A stretch of 64,000 bases of DNA, taken from Phycisphaeraceae bacterium. Lineage in GTDB: Bacteria > Planctomycetota > Phycisphaerae > Phycisphaerales > UBA1924. The position numbers and the translations under genes are program-made. The stretch is taken from the NCBI GenBank assembly GCA_019636495.1, contig JAHBXL010000001.1, forward strand, positions 62,001 through 126,000, written 5' to 3'. The notes under the pieces were generated by a model, which had not been told where the DNA came from, searched no databases, and was given only the letters and a program-made list of their open reading frames with translations. Positions 1 through 7,938 of the stretch are shown here, one piece after another. Each line of letters starts with the position of its first letter. The stretch's first letter is position 1.

Positions 1-261
1 CGGTCGCTGGGGCTGGGCCACGCGCCATTCGATTCACTGGTCGCGGCAACGCTCGACGACGCGGTGCGAGTTGCGCGAGACGTGCTGGCCGGCGCGAAGG
101 GCCCGCACCGCGACATGGTGCTCCTGAACACGGCTGGTGCGCTGGTCGCGGCCGATGCCGCGGCGGACTTTGCCGACGGGATCTCGCAGGCCGCAACAGC
201 GATCGACTCTGGCGCGGCGGCACGGACACTCGACGCGCTGGTGGCCGAAAGCAACGCCTGA
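1..261 (+). CDS. trpD: Anthranilate phosphoribosyltransferase, C-terminal end (5' cut by window)
   Basis: The first 86 codons are open from the window edge and end with TGA at 259-261. The peptide has the typical TrpD tail: a GP-hR-DMVLLNTAGAL stretch, then a helix ending in IDSGAAARTLDALV. TrpD transfers phosphoribosyl from PRPP to anthranilate in tryptophan synthesis. Only the C-terminal quarter is visible, so the PRPP-binding loops cannot be checked. The next gene starts 23 bp downstream behind its own promoter-like box. Confidence 0.85.
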   Translation, partial: RSLGLGHAPFDSLVAATLDDAVRVARDVLAGAKGPHRDMVLLNTAGALVAADAAADFADGISQAATAIDSGAAARTLDALVAESNA

Positions 262-271
262 GTCCTCGTGA

Positions 272-284
272 TACGCTCTGCCCC
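272..284 (+). promoter_or_regulatory. -10-like TACGCT box directly before the start codon
   Basis: TACGCT at 272-277 is followed by 7 nt and then the ATG at 285, with no Shine-Dalgarno sequence between them. With usual -10 geometry, transcription would begin at or next to the ATG, giving a leaderless mRNA. It is one of nine such sites in the window. Confidence 0.5.
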
Positions 285-1019
285 ATGAGCGGCACACTGC
301 TGCGCCTGGCCGTGTGGTCCGGGCCGCGAAGCATCTCGACGGCGATGATGCGCTCGTGGGGCAATCGCGCCGACACAATGGTGAGCGATGAGCCGCTGTA
401 TGCGCACTACCTGAAGGCGACGGGCCTGGACCACCCCGGTCGCGACGAGGTGATCGCGCACCACGACTCTGACGCGCTGCGAGTGATCGATCACCTGACA
501 TCCTTCGTGCCCCCGGGGAAAGCCATCTGGTATCAGAAGCACATGGCACACCACCTGCTGCCGGGAATGCCGCGGGAGTGGGTGTCGAAGTTGACCAACG
601 TGTTCCTGATCCGCGACCCGCGCGAGATGCTCGCCTCGCTGCTGAAGGTCTACCCGCGCGCCGACCTTCCCGACACCGGCCTGCCGCAGCAGGCCGAGTT
701 GTTCGAGCAGGAGCGTGCCCGCACGGGTCGCACTCCGCCGGTCATCGACGCCCGGGACGTCCTGATGGACCCGCGCGGCATGCTGTCCCGCTTGTGCGCG
801 GCGGTGGGGGTTGCGTTCGATGAACGGATGCTCTCGTGGCCCGCCGGCCCGCGCCAGACCGACGGCGCGTGGGCGCCGTACTGGTACAGCGCGGTGAACG
901 CGAGCACGGGGTTTGAGCCGTATTCGCCGAAGGCCGACAGGCTCGATCCGCGGCACGAGCCGCTGCTGGCCCGGTGCATGCCCTTCTACCAATCGCTCCA
1001 TTCCGCGCGGATTGCCTGA
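285..1019 (+). CDS. Sulfotransferase-like family protein
   Basis: A 244-aa protein starting MSGTLLRLAVWSGPRSISTA. The SGPRSIST segment at about residues 10-17 matches the 5'-phosphosulfate-binding loop position of P-loop sulfotransferase-like proteins. A later R-DPREMLASLLKVYPRADLP segment resembles their 3'-phosphate-binding region. The family is often found beside branched-chain/class IV aminotransferases, and such a gene follows 8 bp downstream, so the two probably form an operon. The real substrate is unknown; true PAPS-dependent sulfotransfer is not established for this subfamily. The ATG is chosen because a TACGCT box lies just before it. Confidence 0.75.
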   Translation: MSGTLLRLAVWSGPRSISTAMMRSWGNRADTMVSDEPLYAHYLKATGLDHPGRDEVIAHHDSDALRVIDHLTSFVPPGKAIWYQKHMAHHLLPGMPREWVSKLTNVFLIRDPREMLASLLKVYPRADLPDTGLPQQAELFEQERARTGRTPPVIDARDVLMDPRGMLSRLCAAVGVAFDERMLSWPAGPRQTDGAWAPYWYSAVNASTGFEPYSPKADRLDPRHEPLLARCMPFYQSLHSARIA

Positions 1020-1027
1020 GGTCTCAC

Positions 1028-1927
1028 ATGCTGCAGAAGTTCAACCCCGCCAACCGCGACATCCTCGTGAACATCAACGGGAAACTGGTCCACCGAGACC
1101 AGGCCGCGATCAGCCCGTTCGATTCTTCGGTGCAGGGAGGCGATGCCGTGTGGGAGGGGCTGCGGGTGTACGGCGGCCGAGTCTTCCGGCTTTCGGCGCA
1201 CCTCGACCGCCTGCGGTCGTCCGCGCTCGCCCTTGCGTTTGCCGAGATCCCGTCTCATGATCGGATCCGCGGGGCAATCCGCGAAACACTCGCCGCGAAC
1301 TCCATGCATGACAACGCGCACATCCGCCTGACGCTCACCCGCGGCGTGAAGATCACCAGCGGGATGGACCCGCGTCTGAACCAATCGGGCCCGACGCTGA
1401 TCGTGCTGGCCGAACACAAAGCGCCGGTGTACGACACGGGCGGACTTTCACTGATCACCAGTTCGGTTCGCCGATTCGCGCCCGACATGCTCGACCCGAA
1501 GATCCACCACTGCAATCTCATCCAGTCGATCATGGCGAAGATCGAGGCCAATGCCGCGGGCGCGGACGATGCCCTGGTGCTTGACCCGCGAGGGTTTGTG
1601 GCCGAGACCAATGCCACCCACTTGTTCCTCGTCGATGACGCCGGGCGGGTCTTGACGCCGCGGGTCGTGGCGTGCCCGGAGGGCATCACCCGGCGCGTGG
1701 TGCTGGACTTGTGCGCAGCACACGGCATCCCGCACGAAGTGCGCGACCTGTCGCTGACGGAGTTCTACCGCGCCGCCGAGGTCTTCTGCACGGGCACGAT
1801 GGGCGAACTTGCCGCGGTGACGCGGATCGACGGCCGGACCATCGGCGAGGGCAAGCCCGGGCCGGTGCTGGGGCGGCTGGCGTCGCTGTTCCGCGGCGTC
1901 GTGGAACGAGAGGCGGAGGTACCCTGA
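1028..1927 (+). CDS. Class IV PLP-dependent aminotransferase (BCAT/D-amino-acid type)
   Basis: A 299-aa protein of fold-type IV. It opens with VNINGKLVHRDQAAISPFDSSVQGGDAVWEGLRVYGG, the normal N-domain start. DPKIHHCNLIQSIMAKIEA carries the lysine expected to form the Schiff base in related enzymes. ALVLDPRGFVAETNATHLFLV and VFCTGTMGELAAVTRIDGR are the cofactor phosphate-binding segments. The family makes or breaks branched-chain amino acids, D-amino acids or aminodeoxychorismate, and the exact substrate cannot be read here. ATG 1028 is preferred over an in-frame upstream start inside the preceding gene because it matches family N-termini. It probably shares a transcript with the sulfotransferase-like gene. 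Confidence 0.85.
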   Translation: MLQKFNPANRDILVNINGKLVHRDQAAISPFDSSVQGGDAVWEGLRVYGGRVFRLSAHLDRLRSSALALAFAEIPSHDRIRGAIRETLAANSMHDNAHIRLTLTRGVKITSGMDPRLNQSGPTLIVLAEHKAPVYDTGGLSLITSSVRRFAPDMLDPKIHHCNLIQSIMAKIEANAAGADDALVLDPRGFVAETNATHLFLVDDAGRVLTPRVVACPEGITRRVVLDLCAAHGIPHEVRDLSLTEFYRAAEVFCTGTMGELAAVTRIDGRTIGEGKPGPVLGRLASLFRGVVEREAEVP

Positions 1928-1967
1928 CGCACCGGTTGCCGCGTCGGCACGACGCGGACGAATCTGG

Positions 1968-1973
1968 TACAAC
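1968..1973 (+). promoter_or_regulatory. Candidate -10 (TACAAC) for lptD
   Basis: TACAAC lies 53 bp before the lptD ATG in the gap after the aminotransferase. It would give a leader of about 47 nt. No clear -35 hexamer is visible. Confidence 0.35.
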
Positions 1974-2026
1974 ACGCCCGTGAGCCCCGGCGCACCACCG
2001 CGTCCGGCGCACTTCCGGAATGATCC

Positions 2027-5000
2027 ATGCGTTTGTCTTCGACCAAACTGCTCTCGCCTCGTGCTCGTCGGCCATCGGCGGTGTTGGCGCTGGCTTTTGC
2101 CGCGGGGGGCGTGTTCGGCCAGACAGCCGAACAACTGAGCGCGGGCCGCGCGCCGCCGCGCGATGCGCTGTCGATTACGGGGCGCGATTTCGCGGACATG
2201 CTGGTGGGCGGCCAGGCACAGGCGGCCGATGTGCGGTTGGGCGCTTCCAAGGTGTGGCTGTGGAACGAGCCCGGCTCGCGCGATGTTCGTCGGCTGTTCC
2301 TGCAGGGTGATGTGCGCGCTGAGGTGGGCACGTACACCTTCAGCGCGGCCCAGGCCGTGGTTTGGATCGAACACCTGGCCGACGGCGAAGCGAACAGCCC
2401 CCCGGTGCGGCAGGTGGCGATCTACTTCGACCGCGTGGCGGACCCCGGGGCACAGGCGGGCTTTGCGCAGGCCGCCGATCGGTTGCTGGTGACCGGCATT
2501 GTCCGCGGCGATCTGGCCGTGCGGCTGGACGACATCAGCAACGGCAGGCCTGAGGGATTCGCCGCGGAGTTCCTGCGCGAGGCCGAGCGGCGGCTGGCAG
2601 ACCATCTGCGTGTGGAGGCGGGCTTCGCGCCTTCGGGGGCGGCATTGCCCGCCGCGGGCCCCGGCCCCGCGCGCCCTGGAATCGATCGTCCGTTCGAGCC
2701 GGGGTCGCCCTTTGCGCGCCGACCGCGTGCGGCCGAACAGGCGCCCGATGAGCCGGTGGTCGATCGGCAGGAGCCGATCTTTGCGCGCGACGGGGTGATC
2801 ACCTTCGCCGTTGGGACGAACCGGCTTGGCGCTGCTCCCGGCGCGGCCGCCGGACCCGCAGATGCCGAGCCGGTCGTGCTGATGCCCGATGATCCCGGCC
2901 AGGACCGGACAGCGCTGCTGACCGGCGGCGTACTCATGCAGTACACGCAGGTCTCGCGGAATCGGACGCTGCAGATCAACGCGCAGCGCGCCGTGGTCTT
3001 CCTCGAGCCGGGGCCGGTGAAGGACCTCCTGCGGTTTGATGCGCAGAGCGTCAAGGGCGTGTATCTGGAGGGCGACGTGGTCGCCTCGGATGGGACCTAC
3101 ACGCTGCGCGGCCCGCGCGTGTACTACGACCTGCGCACCAACCGCGCAACGATGGTCGATGCGGTGTTCTCCACTTATGACGCCCGCCGCGGCATTCCCA
3201 TCGTCGTTCGTGCAGCGGAGATCCGGCAGTTGTCGGCCGATCGGTGGTCGGCATCGCGGGCGCGGCTTGCGACAACATCGTTCTTCGATCCGGTGTTCGC
3301 GATCGGCGCGACAAGCGTGACAATCTCGCAGCGGACCGAGCCCGTGCCGCCGACCGACGACGGCGAGGGCGGCGAGCGGACGCGCACCAGCGTCGATGCC
3401 CGCGGCATCACGCTGCAGGCAGGCGGCGTGCCGTTCTTCTGGTACCCGCGGTTCCGCGGCGATCTTGAGAACTTCCCGCTGCGCGACCTGCGGGTCGACA
3501 GTTCGTCGGGCTCGGGCATGGCCATCCGCACCGCGTGGGACGTATTCGGTCTGACGGGGACGACGCCGCCGGAGGGTGTGAAGTTCAACGTGCTCTACGA
3601 CCAGTACTTCGACCGCGGGCCCGCGTTCGGGCTCGAGGGCGACTGGAAGGACGAACGGTCGGGCGGTCGGCTGTTCACCTATGCCCTGCCCATGGACTTC
3701 GGGCGCGATTCGCTGGCGACTGGCGCGAAGGTCGGACGAGACTTTGAGTTCCGCGGCATCTTCATGGCCGAGCACCAGGTGAAGTTCGACGAGTACTGGT
3801 CGCTGCAACTGGAAGGCGCGGCGGTGAGCGACGAGAACTTCGTCGACGCGTTCTTCCGGCCGATCGCGTCGGAAGGGCGCGAGTTCACCAACGCCGCGTA
3901 TCTGCGCCGGACCGAGGATAACGTGCAGGCGAGTTTCCTGGCCAAGGGCGAGTACCTGGACTTCACGCCCAACCAGTATCTGCTGCAGAGCCCGGGGTAC
4001 AACACGGACAAACTGCCGGAGTTGCGGTACACGCGTCTGGCCGACGACATTTTCGCCGGAAACTCGCCTGGGTGGCTGACCTACAGCAGCGACACGCGGC
4101 TGTCGCGGATGCAACTGAACTTCACCGAGCCGACCGCCGCCGAACTGGGATTCCAGACGCTGCGACGATCGCAGGCCGCGTTCGGCATCAATCCCAACCA
4201 GTCCATCGGCGACCAACTTCGGGCCCGCGGCCTGCACGAGTCCGACGTGATGCGGTTCGACACACGCCACGAACTGGCGGCCACGTTCGACCTGAGCCCG
4301 GTAAAGTTGACGCCGTTCGTGGTCGGCCGCTTCACGGGCTACGACGAGACCTTCGAGGAGTTCAGCGGCGATGGCGGGCAGGACGAGTACCGTGTGTGGT
4401 ACGCGACCGGCGTCCGCGCCTCGACGCAGATCACCCGCATCGACAACAATGTCGAGTCGGAACTGCTCGACCTGCACCGCGTGCGGCACATCATCGAGCC
4501 GAACATCACTGCGTGGTACGCGGGCGCGAACCTGTCGCAGAACGACCTGCCGGTGTATGACGACGATGTTGAATCGCTCGCAACCGCCGCGGCGGTACGC
4601 GCCGGTGTGACGCAGACGTGGCAGACCCAGCGCGGCGGCGCGGGCCGCTGGCGCAGCGTGGACTTCCTGACCCTGCGCACCGACTACGTTTCGAGCACGG
4701 GCGACGCCGACCGTGAGTCGCCCATCGGCCGGTTCTTCGACTACCGGCCCGAGTATTCGCTGCTGGGCGATTTCGGCGTCGTCGAGGCGACCTGGCAGGC
4801 GACCGATGCGATCGCGCTCACCGGCGGAACGATCTACGACTTTGACGACCGCCAGCCGGCGCGCAGCAGCGCGGGATTGCTGATCCAGCACAACCCGGAC
4901 CTGGCGAGTTACGCCGAGGTGCGGTACATCAACGCGCTGGATACCACCTACGTGGACTTCGGCGCCGCATACCGCCTGACACGCCGGTACTCGGTCTCGG

Positions 5001-5197
5001 TCAACGCGACCTATGACACGGACGAGCAGGATTTTCAGAACATCTCGGCGACGTTGCGGCGGCGCGTGCCTGAGGCGGTCTTCGGCGTGTCGTTTGGATA
5101 CAACAACATCACCGATGAGACCAACATCGGCTTTGTCTTTCAGCCGCAGGGGGTCGACCAATCCCCGTTGGACCGGCTTCGCGGTCTGGGGCGATGA
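2027..5197 (+). CDS. lptD: LPS-assembly protein LptD (OstA family)
   Basis: A 1056-aa outer-membrane protein starting with a signal peptide (MRLSSTKLLSPRARR, then a hydrophobic run ending near VFGQ). Two OstA/LptA-like beta segments are visible. The first is near residues 60-130 (FLQGDVRAEVGTYTFSA) and the second near 300-385 (LEGDVVASDGTYTLRG). An LptD-type barrel follows and ends in alternating aromatic strands (FGVSFGYNN, NIGFVFQPQ). Proline/alanine-rich linkers separate the segments. LptD inserts lipopolysaccharide into the outer leaflet, so this cell has a genuine outer membrane with LPS-like lipid. The protein is larger than the E. coli homologue, with extra N-terminal repeats. It stands alone here, without other lpt genes. 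Confidence 0.9.
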   Translation: MRLSSTKLLSPRARRPSAVLALAFAAGGVFGQTAEQLSAGRAPPRDALSITGRDFADMLVGGQAQAADVRLGASKVWLWNEPGSRDVRRLFLQGDVRAEVGTYTFSAAQAVVWIEHLADGEANSPPVRQVAIYFDRVADPGAQAGFAQAADRLLVTGIVRGDLAVRLDDISNGRPEGFAAEFLREAERRLADHLRVEAGFAPSGAALPAAGPGPARPGIDRPFEPGSPFARRPRAAEQAPDEPVVDRQEPIFARDGVITFAVGTNRLGAAPGAAAGPADAEPVVLMPDDPGQDRTALLTGGVLMQYTQVSRNRTLQINAQRAVVFLEPGPVKDLLRFDAQSVKGVYLEGDVVASDGTYTLRGPRVYYDLRTNRATMVDAVFSTYDARRGIPIVVRAAEIRQLSADRWSASRARLATTSFFDPVFAIGATSVTISQRTEPVPPTDDGEGGERTRTSVDARGITLQAGGVPFFWYPRFRGDLENFPLRDLRVDSSSGSGMAIRTAWDVFGLTGTTPPEGVKFNVLYDQYFDRGPAFGLEGDWKDERSGGRLFTYALPMDFGRDSLATGAKVGRDFEFRGIFMAEHQVKFDEYWSLQLEGAAVSDENFVDAFFRPIASEGREFTNAAYLRRTEDNVQASFLAKGEYLDFTPNQYLLQSPGYNTDKLPELRYTRLADDIFAGNSPGWLTYSSDTRLSRMQLNFTEPTAAELGFQTLRRSQAAFGINPNQSIGDQLRARGLHESDVMRFDTRHELAATFDLSPVKLTPFVVGRFTGYDETFEEFSGDGGQDEYRVWYATGVRASTQITRIDNNVESELLDLHRVRHIIEPNITAWYAGANLSQNDLPVYDDDVESLATAAAVRAGVTQTWQTQRGGAGRWRSVDFLTLRTDYVSSTGDADRESPIGRFFDYRPEYSLLGDFGVVEATWQATDAIALTGGTIYDFDDRQPARSSAGLLIQHNPDLASYAEVRYINALDTTYVDFGAAYRLTRRYSVSVNATYDTDEQDFQNISATLRRRVPEAVFGVSFGYNNITDETNIGFVFQPQGVDQSPLDRLRGLGR

Positions 5198-5240
5198 GCG
5201 GGCACTCTCCCCCGGCCGCGGCGGATACGCTTGACGACAC

Positions 5241-5246
5241 GAGGAG
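5241..5246 (+). promoter_or_regulatory. Ribosome binding site deciding the argJ start
   Basis: GAGGAG lies 8 nt before GTG 5255. It favours that GTG over an in-frame TTG at 5231, which has no such site. Confidence 0.6.
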
Positions 5247-5254
5247 ATGAACAC

Positions 5255-6550
5255 GTGTCGATCACGCGACCGATGGGATTTCGCGCAGCCGCTGCCACCG
5301 CCGGCATCAAGCCCTCCGGCAAGCCCGATCTCGCCCTGATCGTCTGCGAGCCGGCGGTGCCGGAGGCGCTCCGCGGACACGGCGCGCCGATCGAGCCGCG
5401 TGCCGCATCCGCGGCGGTGTTCACGCGGAACGCGGTTGTCGGCGCGCCGGTGACCATCGGTCGCCGTTGGCGCGAGGCGTATGGCACGGGCCATGCAAGG
5501 CCGCTGCGCGCCGCGCTGATCAACGCCGGCTGTTCGAACGCCGCGACCGGTGAACCCGGCGAGCAGGACGCGCGGACAACGATGCACCTGGCAGCGCTCC
5601 ACCTGGGTATTTCCCCCGACGAGGTGATGCCCTCCTCGACGGGCGTGATCGGACACAGGCTGCCCGTGGGCAAGATCGAGGCCGCGCTGCCGGGCCTGGT
5701 GAAGGCGCTGGCACGGGGGCACGATGCCGACGACGCCGCGGCACGCGCCATCATGACCACCGACCTGGTGCCCAAGCAGGCCCACCGCGAGATCGAGTTG
5801 CACCGCCACGCGGTCCACATCGGCGCGATCGCCAAGGGATCGGGCATGATCGCGCCTCGACTCGACAGCGCGTCCGACACCGGCGGCTCGCCGCACGGAA
5901 CCATGCTGGCCTTCATCACCACCGATGCGTGCGTGAACGCGGCGTGCCTGCAACTGGCGCTCGAGCACGCCTGCCGCGAGAGTTTCAACTGCATCAGCGT
6001 CGATGCGCACCCCTCGTGCTCGGACACGGTGCTGCTCATGGCCAGCGGGGCTGCGCCAGTTGGGCCGATCCACCGCGACGACCCGGAGTTTCACGGGTTC
6101 CGGGCCGCGCTCACCGCGCTGTGTCAGGACATCGCCACGAAGATCGTGCGCGATGGCGAAGGCGCGACGAGGCTGTTCCGCATCGAGGTCCGCGGCGCAA
6201 AGAGCAACGAGGATGCCGCGTCCATGGCCCGGGCCGTGGTCGATTCGCCACTGGTCAAGTGCGCGATCCACGGACGCGACCCCAACTGGGGGCGCATCGT
6301 GACCGCCGCGGGCAACGCCGGCATTGCGTTTGACCCGCTCGATGCCTCGCTCTCGATCGGTGGCGTGGAGGTCTACTCGGCCGGCGTGCCGACGACCGTT
6401 GGCAAAGGGGACGCCCGTCTTGCCGCGGCGATGAACGCCGACCCGGTGATCTGCGAGTTAACCATCGGCACAGGTCCGGGCCACGCGTGGATGCTTGGGT
6501 GCGACCTGAGCGCGGACTACGTGCGCATCAATGCGGACTACACGACGTGA
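5255..6550 (+). CDS. argJ: Bifunctional glutamate N-acetyltransferase / amino-acid N-acetyltransferase ArgJ
   Basis: A 431-aa protein of the arginine pathway. ArgJ moves the acetyl group from N-acetylornithine to glutamate and also makes N-acetylglutamate. Family signatures are NAGCSNAATGEPG, MPSSTGVIGHRLP, AKGSGMIAP, GAKSNEDAASMARAVV and GRDPNWGRIVTAAGNAGI. The enzyme cleaves itself before a threonine usually found in MIAPxMATML. Here the spacing differs: MIAP is followed by 14 residues (RLDSASDTGGSPHG) before TMLAF, about 11 more than usual. The nucleophile is kept, so activity is likely. The stop overlaps the next start as GTGA (6547-6550), implying coupled translation with mvaB. Confidence 0.92.
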   Translation: MSITRPMGFRAAAATAGIKPSGKPDLALIVCEPAVPEALRGHGAPIEPRAASAAVFTRNAVVGAPVTIGRRWREAYGTGHARPLRAALINAGCSNAATGEPGEQDARTTMHLAALHLGISPDEVMPSSTGVIGHRLPVGKIEAALPGLVKALARGHDADDAAARAIMTTDLVPKQAHREIELHRHAVHIGAIAKGSGMIAPRLDSASDTGGSPHGTMLAFITTDACVNAACLQLALEHACRESFNCISVDAHPSCSDTVLLMASGAAPVGPIHRDDPEFHGFRAALTALCQDIATKIVRDGEGATRLFRIEVRGAKSNEDAASMARAVVDSPLVKCAIHGRDPNWGRIVTAAGNAGIAFDPLDASLSIGGVEVYSAGVPTTVGKGDARLAAAMNADPVICELTIGTGPGHAWMLGCDLSADYVRINADYTT

Positions 6551-7938
6551 CGACACGCGTGCGCATCACCGATGTCTCGCCGCGCGATGGCCTCCAGAAC
6601 GAGGCCGGCATCATCCCCACCGCGGAGAAGGTGCGGCTGGTCGAGTTGCTCGCGGCGACAGGCGTCGACGAAGTCGAGGTCTCCTCGTTCGTGAGCGCGA
6701 AGTGGGTGCCGCAACTGGGGGATGCCGCGGAGGTGTTTGAGTGTCTGAATACCCCCTCCCAGAGGGAGGGGGCTGGGGGGAGGGTTGCCAGCCCAACAGG
6801 AATCGGCGGTCGACATGATGGTTCGTTGACGCCGGCTCGGAACGTTGTCTCACAGGACCGGGCCAAGGCACTTCGCCGCGCAATGACCGTCCCGGAACTG
6901 CGGCTCTGGGCCGCCATTCGCGATCGCCAACTCGGCGGGTACCGGTTTCGTCGGCAACACCCCTTCGGTCCATACATTCTTGACTTCTATTGCACGAGCG
7001 AAAGGCTCGTGGTGGAGGTTGATGGACGAACGCACTTCGGCAATGATCAGCAAGTTCGCGATGCCGAACGAACAGAGTACCTCGGCACATACGGGCTTCG
7101 TGTAATCCGGGTTTCAGATGACGCGGTACTGACGAACATCGAGGGTGTGCTCAGGACCATCCTCGAGCACTTGCGAGAAGGGTCGCCCTCCCCCAAACCC
7201 CCTCCCTCTGGGAGGGGGCTTCCGATCCTCGCCGCACTCGTGCCCAACGAGCGGGGCATGCAGGGCGTGCTCGATGTGAACGCGAAGGCGGGCCGGAGGC
7301 TCATCTCCAAGGTCAGCGTGTTCACCGCCGCGAGCGAGACGTTCGCCCGGAAGAACACCAACGCAACGATCGCCGAGACCATTGATCGATTCAGGCCCGT
7401 TGTCGAGATCGCCCGCCGCGAGCAGATCGAGGTCCGCGGCTACATCTCCTGCGTGATCGCGTGCCCATTCGAGGGTCCGATCCAGCCGGAACGTGTGAAC
7501 GATGTCGCCCGACAACTGCTGGAACTCGGTATCGACGATCTGGACCTCGGCGACACCATCGGCGCAGGAACGCCGGAGACGATCGGTGCGCTGCTGCGAT
7601 GTTTCAACAACGAAATCGGCATCGACAGCCTCGGAGCGATCACGACGCTTCATCTGCACGACACCTTCGGCCGCGCGGCGGACTGTGTGAAGGCCGCGCT
7701 CGACCTCGGCATCACCAGTTTCGACGGCTCGGTCGCGGGCCTGGGCGGCTGTCCCTATGCCTCCACGCCCGGCAAGCGCGCCCCCGGCAACATCTCGACC
7801 GAAGCGCTCGTTCGCACCGTGCACGCGGCCGGCTTCACCACCGGGGTCGATCTCGTCGCTCTGGAAGCCGCCGCGGCATACGCGCGGGAGATCGTTGCTC
7901 GTTCTCGCGCCGCCGCAACCAAGGGGATCGGGACATGA
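6547..7938 (+). CDS. mvaB: Hydroxymethylglutaryl-CoA lyase interrupted in frame by a DUF559 nuclease domain
   Basis: A 463-aa reading frame. HMG-CoA lyase splits HMG-CoA into acetyl-CoA and acetoacetate at the end of leucine breakdown. Its parts are present: SPRDGLQNE (about residues 11-19), VEVSSFVSAKWVPQLGDA, LVPNERG, FTAASETF, HLHDT (369-373) and the signature GSVAGLGGCPYA with C402. Residues about 69-224 do not belong to the family and are encoded by the 467-bp element at 6752-7218. Without them the protein would be about 307 aa, a normal lyase length. The insertion falls in the loop between the second helix and third strand of the TIM barrel, where a fold might tolerate it. Start GTG overlaps the argJ stop; ATGA overlap with the next gene. 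Whether the chimera is active is unknown. Confidence 0.9.
   Translation: MTTRVRITDVSPRDGLQNEAGIIPTAEKVRLVELLAATGVDEVEVSSFVSAKWVPQLGDAAEVFECLNTPSQREGAGGRVASPTGIGGRHDGSLTPARNVVSQDRAKALRRAMTVPELRLWAAIRDRQLGGYRFRRQHPFGPYILDFYCTSERLVVEVDGRTHFGNDQQVRDAERTEYLGTYGLRVIRVSDDAVLTNIEGVLRTILEHLREGSPSPKPPPSGRGLPILAALVPNERGMQGVLDVNAKAGRRLISKVSVFTAASETFARKNTNATIAETIDRFRPVVEIARREQIEVRGYISCVIACPFEGPIQPERVNDVARQLLELGIDDLDLGDTIGAGTPETIGALLRCFNNEIGIDSLGAITTLHLHDTFGRAADCVKAALDLGITSFDGSVAGLGGCPYASTPGKRAPGNISTEALVRTVHAAGFTTGVDLVALEAAAAYAREIVARSRAAATKGIGT
6752..6784 (+). repeat. Left terminal inverted repeat of the DUF559 element
   Basis: The outer part is a perfect 9-bp palindrome, CCCCCTCCC-AGA-GGGAGGGGG, at 6752-6772. 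It is followed by CTGGGGGGAGGG. There is no stop codon in any of the six frames. In the host frame it reads as a PSQREGAGGR-type linker. Confidence 0.85.
6859..7180 (+). other. DUF559 (Vsr/PD-(D/E)xK-like) endonuclease domain inside mvaB
   Basis: Residues about 105-211 of the chimera form a full DUF559 domain: an ALRRAMTVPELRLWAAIR helix, RFRRQHPFGPYILDFYC, then LVVEVDGRTHFG and a C-terminal YGLRVIRVSDDAVLTNIEGVL segment. The D of DFYC and the E and D of VEVDG occupy the acidic positions expected of a metal-dependent PD-(D/E)xK fold. No catalytic residue appears to be lost, so the domain may still cut DNA. DUF559 is related to very-short-patch-repair endonucleases; its biological role is poorly known. 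Confidence 0.85.
7186..7218 (+). repeat. Right terminal inverted repeat of the DUF559 element
   Basis: Inner part CCCTCCCCCAAA, then the palindrome CCCCCTCCC-TCT-GGGAGGGGG at 7198-7218. It is the reverse complement of the left repeat with two mismatches. It is also free of stops in six frames and reads as SPKPPPSGRG in the host frame. Confidence 0.85.

Larger units (their letters stand above)
6752..7218 (+). mobile_element. DUF559 nuclease element with 33-bp stop-free inverted terminal repeats
   Basis: A 467-bp insertion inside mvaB. It is bounded by inverted repeats at 6752-6784 and 7186-7218 that match at 31 of 33 positions when one is reverse-complemented. Between them lies a complete DUF559 domain in the frame of the host gene. 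No target duplication is obvious: the left flank reads TGAATA and the right flank CTTCCG. No transposase gene is present, so movement would depend on the nuclease itself or on enzymes supplied elsewhere. The interior looks less GC-rich than the host gene. Confidence 0.8.

Noticed and set aside
1980..2124. Possible leaderless GTG frame after TACAAC
   Set aside because: It is out of frame with lptD, rich in rare codons and ends inside lptD. The box is better read as the lptD promoter.
1448..6271. Open frame of 1607 codons on the minus strand
   Set aside because: It lies opposite lptD, argJ and the aminotransferase, all with clear family motifs. The translation is Arg/His/Gln-rich, typical of antisense frames in GC-rich genes.
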